From contig CM054182.1 of NCBI GenBank assembly GCA_028829895.1, positions 57,680,879-57,744,878 on the forward strand: DNA of 64,000 nucleotides, written 5' to 3'. Shown here piece by piece: positions 10,600-24,227 of the stretch. Source of the DNA: Sinotaia quadrata. Its lineage: Eukaryota > Mollusca > Gastropoda > Architaenioglossa > Viviparidae. The position numbers and the translations under genes are program-made. The notes under the pieces are model-generated. The model saw nothing but the letters and a program-made list of their open reading frames with translations. It searched no databases and was not told where the DNA came from. How positions within the stretch are numbered: position 1 is the first letter of the stretch; each line of letters starts with the position of its first letter.

Positions 10600-11235
10600 C
10601 AGAGAGATGTATAACTGTTCCCTGAACATTAAAATCGGCCTTTGGTAACTTCTGACTTTTGGTAAATTTACATTTTTTTAATGGCATGGCACAACTAAAA
10701 TCTCTTGTGATAAACACATCTGTATGCTAGATGAATCTGGCAGGCAGACTCTACAAATTTGTTTTATTATTGAGAAAAAATTAGTGACATAGTATGATCA
10801 TCACAACACCATTCCTGTCTCTCCTTGGCTTTAGCCGATATGAAGTCCTTAAGTTTTGCTTTCAACAGGTGACAAATGTACAGAGCAAGTCTTATCCTAG
10901 AGTGATGATTAGAGATGCTTTAAAGTTCAAGCGTTCGGTGGCTTTGCTAAGCTTCGTTTATTGTTCGGCACAGGAGGTTTTCAAACCATGCCGGTTTTGT
11001 TTTCTCTGGAGAGGATAAACAAATACCCACGGTTAATTTCATCTCATGGTCGGTCTGGGTAAAAACGAAGTAAATAACTGTACAGAATATGAGCAATAGA
11101 TATGTCAAACTATACACATCATCATAAGTACCGAATGTCATGTGCATGAATTCTTGAGGGAACGCAATTCACTTTAGTGCATGTAACTGCTAGATCTAAT
11201 TAGGCAAGCTCCCACTACCACACACGCGCGCACAT
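10600..11235. other. anonymous non-coding DNA
   Basis: No gene or structured repeat seen; short open frames only. Confidence 0.5.
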
Positions 11236-13613
<2,378 letters not shown>

Positions 13614-15269
13614 GTGTCTGTAAGAAAATGTGTTTGATTCTTTTATTGTAGAGGTCAAATAATGAGAAAAACCATTCAGGATTAAATATCTTTGCATATA
13701 TTAAATATACATACACATATATTAAATAGACATACACATATATAGATTAGCTTCGATGCATTATTTGTAAGTCCTCAAGCAAAAGCAATATTAAAAGCAC
13801 AAAGTATTTCAAAATTATCAGAAGAAATCTATGTCCAATGAAAACCTAAGTGTAATACAAGTTGTGGGCTTGCTGAAATATACAAGAATGAAAAGCATTT
13901 GACCTATATGAAAACACAAGCCTCTAGAGTCTAGATAAAGGTAAATGCTTGTAGACATTTTCAAAGTCTGGAAAATCTATGCAAATGCAAAACGTCGCCA
14001 AGGCACTCAAAAGGTAGTGTATTTGAAAAATATAATGATAATTTAATCTAAAAGTAAAGGAAATAATTAGTTACTAGTTTTCGTATAAAAGAAAAATGCA
14101 TTAGTATAATTTTTAATCTAGTATTCATCAATACAAGAAAAACAGAGCAGAAACTGTGCGATTAAGAGAACACACAAACACACACATACATAACAAAAAA
14201 CGCTGTTGAAGCAAATGTGATTTTATCACTGCTTCCTCAGGTATACTTGCTAAGGGATTCTATGGCAAAGTTTAGATATTTTTATTCCACAATTTAAAAC
14301 AAAAACTAAAGTCTTAACAGTTCCTATATTTGTCTAAACTATTCAGACCCGCCTACCATAAAAGCATAATTCTCAAACAACCGGACGATAATGGTTTTTT
14401 AAATTAATTTTAATGGAGAGAAGATATTTTTTAAAATTTCATTGGAATTGTTTGTTTGTTTTTTCTTGTATCTCTTCGCATTTCAATTGCTTGCGAAATG
14501 TTTTCTTGGATCTATCTTAATCTTTTTACAACGAGAGCGATCTGTAGTATTTCTTAAGACCTTTGCAAAACATAGAAATAACTGGCAAACAAATTACCAC
14601 AGGAACCCTGAGGTCTAAGTACTTGCATTATAGCATTCTTTTGAGAGACAAAAGTGCACATTTTGTTTTTAGCAATCTCCTAAACGCGCGCTACGGTGGA
14701 AAAACTCGGTTAAAATATTACCATACGGTATATATATTTGTGTGTTGTATTAAACTTTCTTGCAGAAGTTCTTTTGTTTTTGTATGAAGTGCGCTGCTTA
14801 CTAGTCCTATCGCAAGGTTTGCAAAATTACTTGCTAGGAGGCCGTATATAAAGTGATTTCTCCCCAAAAAGAAATTTATTACCCTGAACATTTAACCTTT
14901 GAACTAGCACATGATAATGAAATCTGAACGGCAATAAAACGAGACAGATATACACACATAAAACAGAGAAGAAAATACTGCAATATTGTAGAATGTTTTA
15001 GTATCATACTACAAGAAGGCACATGCGTACATTAAGGGAGAGAAGTGTTTTGAATGAGAATGGGAGGGAGTATGGACTAGTAAAGGCCTAGTATATGGAA
15101 GGGGTTATTAAATGAACAACCTCTACGCTTGTTTGTAAATTCTCTCTGAGTTAGCAAGGTTCCATGAGAGAAAAAGACAACCACGACAATTTTTTCAACT
15201 TTACGCCTTGACGCAAATTTGATGATCATGAAAAAGGGAATACAACGGTGTTCTGTCATATAGCCCTTA
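13614..15269. other. anonymous AT-rich DNA
   Basis: Short duplicated words (ATATATTAAATAxACATACAC) occur at 13695-13745. No gene is recognised. Confidence 0.5.
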
Positions 15270-15321
15270 TGATGATGATAATGATGATGATTATGACGAC
15301 GACGACGATGATGATGATGAT

Positions 15322-15379
<58 letters not shown>
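15270..15379. repeat. (GAT/GAC)n followed by (AC)n microsatellites
   Basis: A GAT/GAC trinucleotide block (15270-15322) directly abuts about 28 AC units (15323-15379). Confidence 0.95.
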
Positions 15380-15383
<4 letters not shown>

Positions 15384-15646
15384 TTCCATTGCTATAAGTA
15401 AAATTAGTACAATTAAAACTTTGTATCACAAACAACTTTAAGTCAAAGAGAAATGCGAGTGCTGCTTTAACTTTGTTTCATTAACTTCTTTCCTCACAGG
15501 AACCGCAGTGCGGAAAAGATATTATTGCCAGGAGCACCCGGTGTACTTATTACATTTTGTGACACTGACAACTGTAAGAGAACAATTACTTATGAATCCT
15601 CACGTCTTGGACAGTATTGTCATGTGGTATCAGTAAAGCCTTGTGT

Positions 15647-15873
15647 CACTGACAGCCTTAAGCAAAATAATATTTTAGACAGCAGTAGGCCATTATATAA
15701 TTAACATATATAGTGATTTGTACTACTGACGTTTTTAAATCAAATATTATGTATGAAACGTGGTACCACTGACACTTTTAAGCAAAGTAATATTTTAGAC
15801 AACAGTAGGCTATTATATAATTAACACATATAGTGATTTGTACTACTGACATGTTTTAAATCAAATTTAGTAC
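15647..15873. repeat. 120-bp tandem duplication
   Basis: CACTGACA starts at 15647 and 15767, and the two units share TAATATTTTAGACA and ATATAGTGATTTGTACTACT. The second unit is slightly shortened at its end. A much more diverged relative of the first part lies upstream at about 15560-15646. Confidence 0.9.
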
Positions 15874-18800
15874 CACTGAAAGCATAATTCGTTCAACTGT
15901 ATATCCTTTCGCAACATTTTAAACTATCTCTTTCATTGCCAAAACTGTTTTAAAAAAATCAAGGGTAGTTGTTAATTCTCAGACATTTTATTTGGCATCA
16001 TTTCGTTCACTCAGTTCTAGATTTGTTTTTGTAACATTATAGCTTCTGATATATTTCTCACAAATATAAACATTCTTCCATGTAAACAATTTCGAGGCAT
16101 GGACATATTTATGCTTGTTTCGAGATTATTTTTCCACACCCTGACGCCTAAACCATTTCAACTTACAAGATAACTCTGCAGTTTCTCATCTCTAGTGAAA
16201 CTAAAGGATTCCATGGAAACAATATTTCCAGCCTAGGATATCTTTTCCCAGACGTAACGGAAATGCTTTTTACATGAATAATTCCTAGAGCAAATTGTGA
16301 TTGTTTCATTTGAGATAGATTTAATTTTTTTTTTAAATCCGATAATCACAATGTGTGATTTACAATAAGTTAAACTCCTTATCTAATCATGTTTGAGCTC
16401 ATATAATCGACATTCCAAATGAATTTGACTAATCTATTTTAATATCATACATTGTGAATGGTATATTAACATTTATGTGTATTTATGTGTGCGCGCGTTA
16501 TGTGCTACATGACCGAAGGAAATTCAAATCAAATTGAGTGTTAGTTATATGTGATATTGTTGCGAGCAAAAATTAAAATTTATATACACTTCCAAATTTC
16601 AAGTTCGTCTGTTTGTGATGAGATAAGTGAAATAAATATGAAAGCTAAAACTAATATCAATAGGGTGATATTAAGAGTTAAGTTTAAACGTAGAGTAATT
16701 CTCACGTCAACGCGTGATTTCTTTCTCTGTAACGCTGTGAATTAACGTGCTCAAGTAAATGAAGTCTATATCAACAAATGTTTGATATCACAACACATGA
16801 GTTTTGTGGAACATCTAAATAATTCAAATTAAACAAGTATCATCTCTTTAAAAAAAAAAAATCATGGCCCTTTTGCAAATCTCTCTCTTCGATATTGCTG
16901 TCGAACTTCTCTAGATCGGAAACGTAGGCGAGAGGTCTGTGCTCTCTAAATTACTTTGTTGAGATGTCAAGTAAGCCTCGGACTTCAAACAAACACCAAT
17001 CATGAGAGATGATGAGAAATGATAATCTCTGTCGCTGATGTCACGTTCCTGTGGGCTCCGTTCAAGCAGCAAGGAGAGGCGGATCGTGCCCCGTCGATGT
17101 CTATTTCTCGAGGCGCGCTTCCCGACAGCGAGAATAGAGAACTCGTGGAAGCAATTTGATGTCCGATGTCTTACCCTGTAGTGCCTGATGAGATGGCATT
17201 CAAGAATTCCGTTACGCATTCGAGAAGTCACAGTTGAACTAAGATCATGTATACTCGGTCTGCTTGTGTGTTATTCTTGTCTCTGTCTCACTTCTCTCAG
17301 TCGTCTCTTTCTGTAGGTCTCCGTATGATGTTTCTGTTTGTCTATTACATTTCTCTCTCTAATATTTATGTGTGTGTGCGTGCGTGCGTGCAAACAGTTG
17401 CGACCATATATTTTAATATACATACGCATACATATTTGCTTTCTAATGGCAGTTTCTTACAAACAAGCAATTCTGTGATTACCTATTTATTCGGGATATA
17501 AATACAGTCTATGACTCCATTTTTCTGCTTCAGTTTCATAATTCTCCATATTTGATCAAAGTGGGTGTATGAATTTTGTGTTGTTTGTAGCTATGCATAC
17601 CAAGGATTGTGATATGTGTGTGAAACCCAGAAAGTGGTATTATGTGTGTGACATATGATGGGGAATACTCTAAGACATTTTTTTTTTATATACAGTTTCA
17701 AATTTTTATCTATAATTTTTAATGAGATGCTATTTATGATTTATGTGATTTAGAAATATTACATAAAGGTTATTCTTTGGAAGTGAAGTCCACAATGGAC
17801 AAGAGTGAAGGGAGAAATTAATCTGTTGAGTGAGTACTATCCACAGGGTATGGATGTTGTTATTGTCAGGCCAACCTTTAAATCACTTATACATAACATA
17901 CATCCATGGCCTGGCAATGATTATTTAGGAAACAAAGAGACTGGTTATGTATATTGTAATTCTGTGGAATTAAGAATGGATTACACGCTGTCTCGATTAA
18001 TACTAAAGAGTTATATTGTATTTTTGAAGCATAATTACTTATTAGTAATCAATAACAGCAAGTATGCGTCCTTGAGCAATAGTTAATTTTAAAAAAATCT
18101 TATTTTAATAGACATAGATCACTGTAAATAAATGGCCTCTGATTAATAAAAATAGAGTTAACATTGTTTCTAAATTGTTTGCCATCGCGATTTGCGCTCA
18201 ACATTAGTAAAAGAAGTGAAATATAGTGCCAGCAAAGCGAGCAGTATTTACACTCTGCTATTCCTTTTTCTCCTGAACGTGAGCATGGGCCTATAGAACA
18301 ATGTTATTTATTTATCTTCAACAAACGGCACGCTCTTATGTAATCATTTCTGATATCTTATTGTTTGAGTTGTGTTTTCTGGGAGTTATCGCGCTGTATG
18401 CAGTTTCTCCTTTTAATTACTGTTTACACTGCCGACAGAGTGGCATGGCTCTTTTGTAAATTGTCTCTCATCGGAATGAAAAGGTGTTTATTCTTCTTTG
18501 AAACAACGATCGAATATGTGAATTTGTTTCAAAAGGATTCTAAATCGAAACATTGTCGTCGATTCGTACATGTTATCATTACCGTCACATACATGAAAAT
18601 CGGTCCGAAGACTCCAACGAAGTTCCAGAAACATTATGATTGAGTACAGTACACTGCTGGTATAATTTAGAGTGCAGTTACTACATCGGCAATGCTCTGT
18701 AAATTAAGTAATCGGGTTTTACCAGTATAATTGTACGTGGTCCCGAGAGTACTATTTGCGAATAAATGCTGGTTTGTTTATTTTTAGTTTCAAGGACATC

Positions 18801-19554
18801 GCAGTGTTGAGTGCTACGAAGAACGTTAACTAAGGTCGGTGAAGTGCCTTAAGTTCAGACCTTATTCAGAATCTCCCGTGATCTATTGATTCAATTGATC
18901 TCCCTCCTTGTAATTTGTTCATTTATTTTTACTTCATGTATTTTCTATGTTTTGTTTTGCTGTTGAAATGTTTGGTTTTAGAGGGTCCTACAAAACAAAA
19001 CGTTTTACCTCGTGCAAACGTACCCTACTGCTTCTATAAATAAAAACAAAATGGGGGTGGATGGATGTAGCGTAAATAAAAGCAGTATTCAAGTAGCGTA
19101 TATTGTAAACAGACATGCGTGCAAGCAACACTGTAAGGACATTTTTCAATTACGTGACACTTCGTGACAGTGTCGTTATGTTAAACACTATGACAGTACA
19201 TGTTTGTGGAGATGATACTTTGATAAGTGGGAACACATGAAAGCTGCAATCATCCTGCCAATGAATATTGACCTTGGCCGTGTTATATCGTCTTTTAACG
19301 AACGACAAAAGAAAAAGAAACTGCAGAAAGAAGAAACGAGGACGCTTTCATCGATTTGTGCTTTGCAGAGTGATTTCACACCCTCTTGGTCAGAACACTT
19401 TGACCTCCTAATTGTCAGCCGCAATCGCATACTGCAGCTTTGAGCACCTGCTTGTCGTACAGTCTGCTTGCTTTACCGATAAATTTGTTTACAGAGTGTG
19501 GAATAATAATGAGTTTAGTAGCTGTGAGACATTCGTCACTGTTTGTTATCAAGC
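15874..19554. other. anonymous non-coding DNA
   Basis: No gene or array is recognised. 17040-17230 is GC-richer, with an open 106-codon minus frame (16911-17231) that has no domain and is not called. Confidence 0.45.
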
Positions 19555-19664
19555 GTATTTCCTGACCAAAGACATCGGTTTTACGTATCCGTCTCAATAC
19601 GTATTTACTGACCAAAGACGTAGGAGTTACTTGTCTGTCTCAATACTTATTTACTGACCAAAAG
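19555..19664. repeat. 46-bp tandem repeat, 2.3 copies
   Basis: TATTTNCTGACCAAAGAC recurs at 19556, 19602 and 19649, with GTCTCAATAC in between. Confidence 0.85.
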
Positions 19665-19974
19665 TGACAAAGCACACTGTGCCGATATATTGAAGAGAGT
19701 TTGCTGACAAGCCACCATACATATGTGCACCGATGTTAAAGTATCCCTTCTAATTAGCGAATAGAACCAACTATGTATCTCTATTTCCATTCGCCTAGTA
19801 CCAAAAGTGTCTTGTGAAAACTTTAAAATTGCATAGAAACGAATAAAATACCTACATGTGCTGTATGTTGAATATGAGATGACTTAAGTGTTGTTCTGTC
19901 CGTGACTAAAGAGGAACTGTGTTTCGTTGGTGAATTGCGAGTACTTAATCCTATTTTTTGTGCTTCTCCTTGGC

Positions 19975-20330
19975 AGGGTATAAATATGTTTTGTGTTTGT
20001 CCTCGACATAGATCTGAAATTTATACCTCACTTGGAATGGCATAAAAATATTTTTCATGTTTGACTTGACGGGACACAGAAGGAATGTCCAAGGTCGGGT
20101 CACTCTGACAATTTAACAGTTTAAAAATTTAAATTTAAAATTAAAAATAGGGAGGGGTAAATTTACTCTGTCACAGTACCGTACTTGAAAGAACTTAACT
20201 TGTTGTATGTTTGCCTTGACAGAACTTAGACCTGAGTTTTGAATCTCACTTGAAAGAACATAACGTGTTATATATTTGCCTTGACAGATCTTACACTTTA
20301 GTTTTGTATGTCACTTGATAGGACATATAC
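19975..20330. repeat. 65-bp tandem repeat interrupted by an inserted element
   Basis: Units carry CTCACTTGRAA, TTTGCCTTGACAG and a TTTTGTATGT-like end. ACTTGAAAG or its variant lies at 20183, 20248 and 20313, with earlier diverged units before 20083. The array is split by a ~95-bp insert that matches two other places in the window. Confidence 0.75.
20083..20178 (+). mobile_element. Rep-2 interspersed repeat, copy 1
   Basis: Shared landmarks are GGTCGGGTCA, then TGACAATTTAACA, then an AT-rich middle, then AGGGGNGGNAAATTTACTC and GCCACAG-like ends. The same order is found at 23284-23356 and 59376-59450. It interrupts a tandem array, which argues that it is a mobile short element. Class unknown; no coding capacity. 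Confidence 0.6.
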
Positions 20331-20724
20331 TGCGCGATCACTTTACTGAGATGTGAACATGTCATGATGAGTTGCTGTTTACTTCCATTGAGGAATATAC
20401 AACCTACACATGTACTTTAGTGTAGCATTTAAAATAAAATAAATTAAAATTACCACATAAAGAAATATAGTAATAATTGCCATTAATCAGGTTTCTCAAA
20501 GGTAAGGGTACTGCAAACCCACAAGCATGCACCAAATTAGAAACAATTACCTGACAATAACAAGATGCGGGTAGGTTAAGCAATAGTTTCAAATATATAT
20601 TTAAAGAAAATACCATTCAGTTTTATACCTATTTATTACAACCATGAATATTACAGAACTAGATTTAAATTGTTTTTTGTCAGCACCACTTTTCGACACA
20701 TAGATCTTATTGTTTAACATGCAC

Positions 20725-20865
20725 ACGCTTTCTCACTCTACATGAGAGAAACTCACCCCCGTTTTTTAAACGAGAATTCACGTGTTCCGGGTCTTTCTGC
20801 AAGAACACGCGTAACCTCGCTTTTCTTACGAGAATCACGCCCTCTCTCTTTTAATACAAGAATGG
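20725..20865. repeat. degenerate ~29-bp tandem repeat
   Basis: Five loosely related units of the form YTYTTTTNNTACGAGAATCACG. Several contain a short stem such as TTTCTC...GAGAAA. Open in one plus frame (20742-20933) but without any known domain. Confidence 0.5.
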
Positions 20866-21275
20866 TCTATGTTTTCATTGCTGTCGAAGCAATACTGTCC
20901 AAAATAGTGAGACAAACAGGGAGACGGGACTAAACCTTACAGCTCTTCATTCTCACTTTCTTCCTCAAGCTTGCCATATTCAATTCATTCCGGTCTGCGA
21001 ATCCATTTACGCAACGGAGGCGAACACACTCTGAGATCAAAACTTGATATCTCTTCCGCATTAAAGCTGGAGCTAGCCGCCCAGTGTTACTTAGAGGAAA
21101 CCGCTTCTTCGGTTATGAAATTAAGCGGGTACTTGTTGTATGGACGTTGTGTTAATGTCGAGTGGAAACGTAAGAAATACAATACGCATTATTTACGAAG
21201 AGTTGTGCTTTTTTGCTATAGTTGTTAGATTATTTACTATTACTCTAATTTTGTATATATGCATACTTACACGCC

Positions 21276-21365
21276 TGCGCGCGCGCACACACACACACAC
21301 ACGCACGCACACACACGCACACGCACACACACACACACACACACGCGCGCGCGCACGCACACGCA

Positions 21366-21397
<32 letters not shown>

Positions 21398-21413
21398 TAC
21401 ACACACACATGTA
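21276..21413. repeat. alternating purine-pyrimidine tract (CA/CG)n
   Basis: About 135 bp of almost unbroken RY alternation mixing ACACAC with CGCGCGCG blocks (GCGCGCGC near 21278 and ACGCGCGCGCGCAC near 21343). Such tracts are strong Z-DNA formers. Arg/Thr/His and Cys/Val frames across it are artefacts. Confidence 0.95.
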
Positions 21414-21850
21414 TCTCAAGAAATACGCACGTTCATATGCATGACATGAAATAGGAACATTTGCATGCAAACACAGGTGCACGCATATACGTAGGCATTC
21501 TGGCATATGGACACGTATTCACTTTAGACAACTACATATGGGTACAACAAGTACGCACATATATGCACTTGTGTTTGTGCGCGCGCATATATTTATTCCA
21601 ATGTTCATGCACGTATCCGTGAATTGAATAAAATACAGTTATGTACACGTGTGCAGAGGGAGGTGACGGGGGGGGGTATGATTAGTAATACTGCTACTTA
21701 CCAATGGTTTTACGTTGCTCGTGCCTTAGTTTTGTTCCCTTCAAAGATAGCGCGGATCTTGACTTAATCGATGGCTTGCTGCATTGAAATATACGCTGGA
21801 ACAGAGCATTTAGACGCATGGGAAAACGTGCGCTCGCCATGACACAATTC
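21414..21850. other. anonymous non-coding DNA
   Basis: Only a run of nine or so G bases near 21668 stands out. Confidence 0.5.
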
Positions 21851-22085
21851 CACTTTAGTATGGAAATCCATTTCAGTCTCCACGTCCACTCGTAAGGTGA
21901 CTTCTTATCTGTTTGAGAGTATTTTTTTCACTTTAGTATGAAAATCCATTTCAGTCTCCATGTTCACTCGTAAGGTGACTTCTTATCTGCTTGATAGTAT
22001 TTTTTTCACTTTAGTATGGAAATCCATTTCAGTCTCCACGTCCACTCGTAAGGTAACTTCTTATTTGCTTGAAAGTATTTTTTCA
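21851..22085. repeat. 78-bp minisatellite, 3 copies
   Basis: CACTTTAGTATG begins at 21851, 21929 and 22007, each followed by CATTTCAGTCTCCA and CACTCGTAAGGT. Copies are about 95 percent alike by eye. Confidence 0.93.
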
Positions 22086-22254
22086 CGCCTGACCGACAGA
22101 CATTTCTCCTCGTATGCAAATCGCAGAGAAGGGAGAGAGAAATCTGTCGAATCAGTGAGATATTATTTTCTGCTGTCTAAAGAAGTTGTGAATCACAGTG
22201 CTAAGAGATCACTGTTATTACTACGCGAATCATGTAAACCCAAAGCCAAATTGC

Positions 22255-22475
22255 AAATCCTGAGATACCTCGAGTACAAACGATAACTGCTGAGATACCT
22301 TGAGTATACATGATAGCGCTGAGATTGAGTATACATGATAACGCTTGGACATCTTGAATATACATGATAACACTGGAATATCTTGAGTATACATGATAAC
22401 GCTGGAATATCTTGAGTATACATGATAATGCTGGAATACCTTGAGTATACATGATAACACTGGGATCACTTGAGA
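22255..22475. repeat. 29-bp minisatellite, about 8 copies
   Basis: Core CTTGAGTATACATGATAAC preceded by GCTGGAATAT or a variant. One unit is shortened by four bases. It ends near the palindromic TTGAGAATTCTCAA. Open in several minus frames only because no stop falls in the unit. Confidence 0.92.
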
Positions 22476-22727
22476 ATTCTCAAGGCGACAACTCTGCATG
22501 CTTACCCTGAGAAACTAGTGAGACGGATATGGTCTAGCGATTTCAAAGACATCATTAAATTTACTGACACATATAGATCATTCAACTGAAAAAGAAATCT
22601 TCTCGCAGACGCAACGTGTACAACGCAGTGATTGCACTGGAATCACACACCGATCACAGAGGGAGCACGCAAAACACCTGACTGATTAACAGTGATAACG
22701 TTAGATTACAAGTAACTGTGTGACACT

Positions 22728-23250
22728 AATGCCACCTAGTTAATGATTATGTTTATTATAATTATTAAATCATCCATAACTAATTACAAGTGAAGAGAAT
22801 CTTAATTTACGTTGTTAATAATTCTCCAGAAGACACTACTCGTCTCTTTCACTTGGTGGATATGTGGGCGCTGTCAACGTTTTCTCTCTTAATTAAAGAC
22901 AAAATTTACCATCACAAAATACTTCCGTAGGTAGAACACCTCCTACCAAAAATGAAGATAACTCCGTCTTTCAATCTATATTTAGCACTTTATTCTCCAA
23001 TTATCAGTATATGTAAGAAGGTCAATAAATTTATTAAATCAACAATCAAATATACATATTACAAATACAATAAAAAGATTTCTTGTCCTCAATATTTTCA
23101 GGAACCACATTTGAATAATTTCGATATTTATACAGTCTTATATCTTAGCTCATAATTCAATAGATTAGTGGCAATATAAATCACAGGATAGTTCTTATCT
23201 GAGAACAGAAATGTAGTTAAAGAGATTATAGCAATAATAGTTTGTAATTG
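22728..23250 (+). mobile_element. Rep-1 interspersed repeat, copy A
   Basis: Begins GCCACCTAGTTAATGATTAT and shares CCATAACTAATTACAAGTGA, TTAATAATTCTCCAG and, 350 bp on, ATCACAGGATAGTTCTTATC with the copy at 54872. Its left part matches the inverted copy at 26303-26516. It has a single AAAGACAAA...TTTACCATCA unit. No coding capacity; class unknown, possibly a non-autonomous DNA element or SINE-like sequence. Confidence 0.75.
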
Positions 23251-23283
23251 ATCTTGTCTAGGTGAAGCTGCAGTAGTGTTTTT

Positions 23284-23356
23284 GTAACAGGTCGGATCAT
23301 TTTGACATTTAACAATTAAGTTTTGAAATCGCGATAGGCAAATTTACTCTGCCACA
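23284..23356 (+). mobile_element. Rep-2 interspersed repeat, copy 2
   Basis: Contains GGTCGGATCATTTTGACATT and GGCAAATTTACTCTGCCACA in the same order and spacing as the copies near 20083 and 59376. It lies just beyond the right end of Rep-1 copy A, so the two may be parts of one larger element. Confidence 0.6.
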
Positions 23357-23527
23357 AACTGGTAATGCGCATATTATTTTAGTCATTGTATTGAGATCAT
23401 TAAAAGCTTATGACATGAATCTTAATTGATAATCACAAGAAAACTAATTATATTGCTACAACGTATAAACACAATGCAGCCAAACCTAAACAGCCTTCTG
23501 AAACTTAATAATTGCAAAATTAACAAA

Positions 23528-24033
23528 ACTTTCACATCAACGTAAACAAGCAATATAGCGTTCACACCATCGTGAGCAAGCAATATAGCGTTCACATCAT
23601 CGTGAGCAAGCAATATAGCGTTCACATCATCGTGAGCAAGCAATATAGCGTTCACATCATCGTGAGCAAGCAATATAGCGTTCACATCATCGTGAGCAAG
23701 CAATATAGCGTTCACATCATCGTGAGCAAGCAATATAGCGTTCACATCAACGTAAACAAGCAATATAGCGTTCACATCAACGTAAACAAGCAATATAGCG
23801 TTCACATCATCGTGAGCAAGCAATATAGCGTTCACATCATCGTGAGCAAGCAATATAGCGTTCACATCATCGTGAGCGAGCAATATAGCGTTCACATCAT
23901 CGTGAGCAAGCAATATAGCGTTCACATCATCGTGAGCAAGCAATATAGCGTTCACATCATCGTAAACAAGCAATATAGCGTTCACATCATCGTGAGCAAG
24001 CAATATAGCGTTCACATCATCGTGAGCAAGCAA
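23528..24033. repeat. 30-bp minisatellite, 16 full units
   Basis: Sixteen exact 30-bp periods from 23551 to 24030 with a partial unit on the left. Most units are CAATATAGCGTTCACATCAT plus CGTGAGCAAG. Variants carry CAACGTAAACAAG (units near 23750, 23780), CGTGAGCGAG (23871) and CATCGTAAACAAG (23951). No length changes occur. Both strands stay open (plus 23572-24063, minus 23422-24033); the peptides (VSKQYSVHII and LAHDDVNAIL repeats) match nothing I know. Homogeneity points to very recent amplification. Confidence 0.97.
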
Positions 24034-24145
24034 TGTAACGCACTATCTATCTTAAGTAACTAAATCAGTTTCACACTTTCTAAGAAATTAATTTTGAACT
24101 CTGCCACTTCCAAATGTAGGAATAGCCAGCATCGAATCCAAACAA

Positions 24146-24227
24146 GTGAAAACAGGTTAGAAATGGTAATAAAATGTATTAAACATGTGAAAACAGGTTA
24201 GAAATGGTAATAAAATGTATTAAACAT
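24146..24227. repeat. 41-bp tandem duplication
   Basis: GTGAAAACAGGTTAGAAATG starts at 24146 and 24187; the two copies are identical over about 40 bp. Confidence 0.92.

Noticed and set aside
16911..17231. 106-codon minus frame in a GC-richer patch
   Set aside because: Arg/Ser-rich with no recognisable domain or splice sites; length is plausible by chance in GC-richer DNA.
23536..24033. CRISPR-like array of 30-bp repeats
   Set aside because: The units are contiguous with no spacers and the context is animal DNA, so it is a minisatellite.
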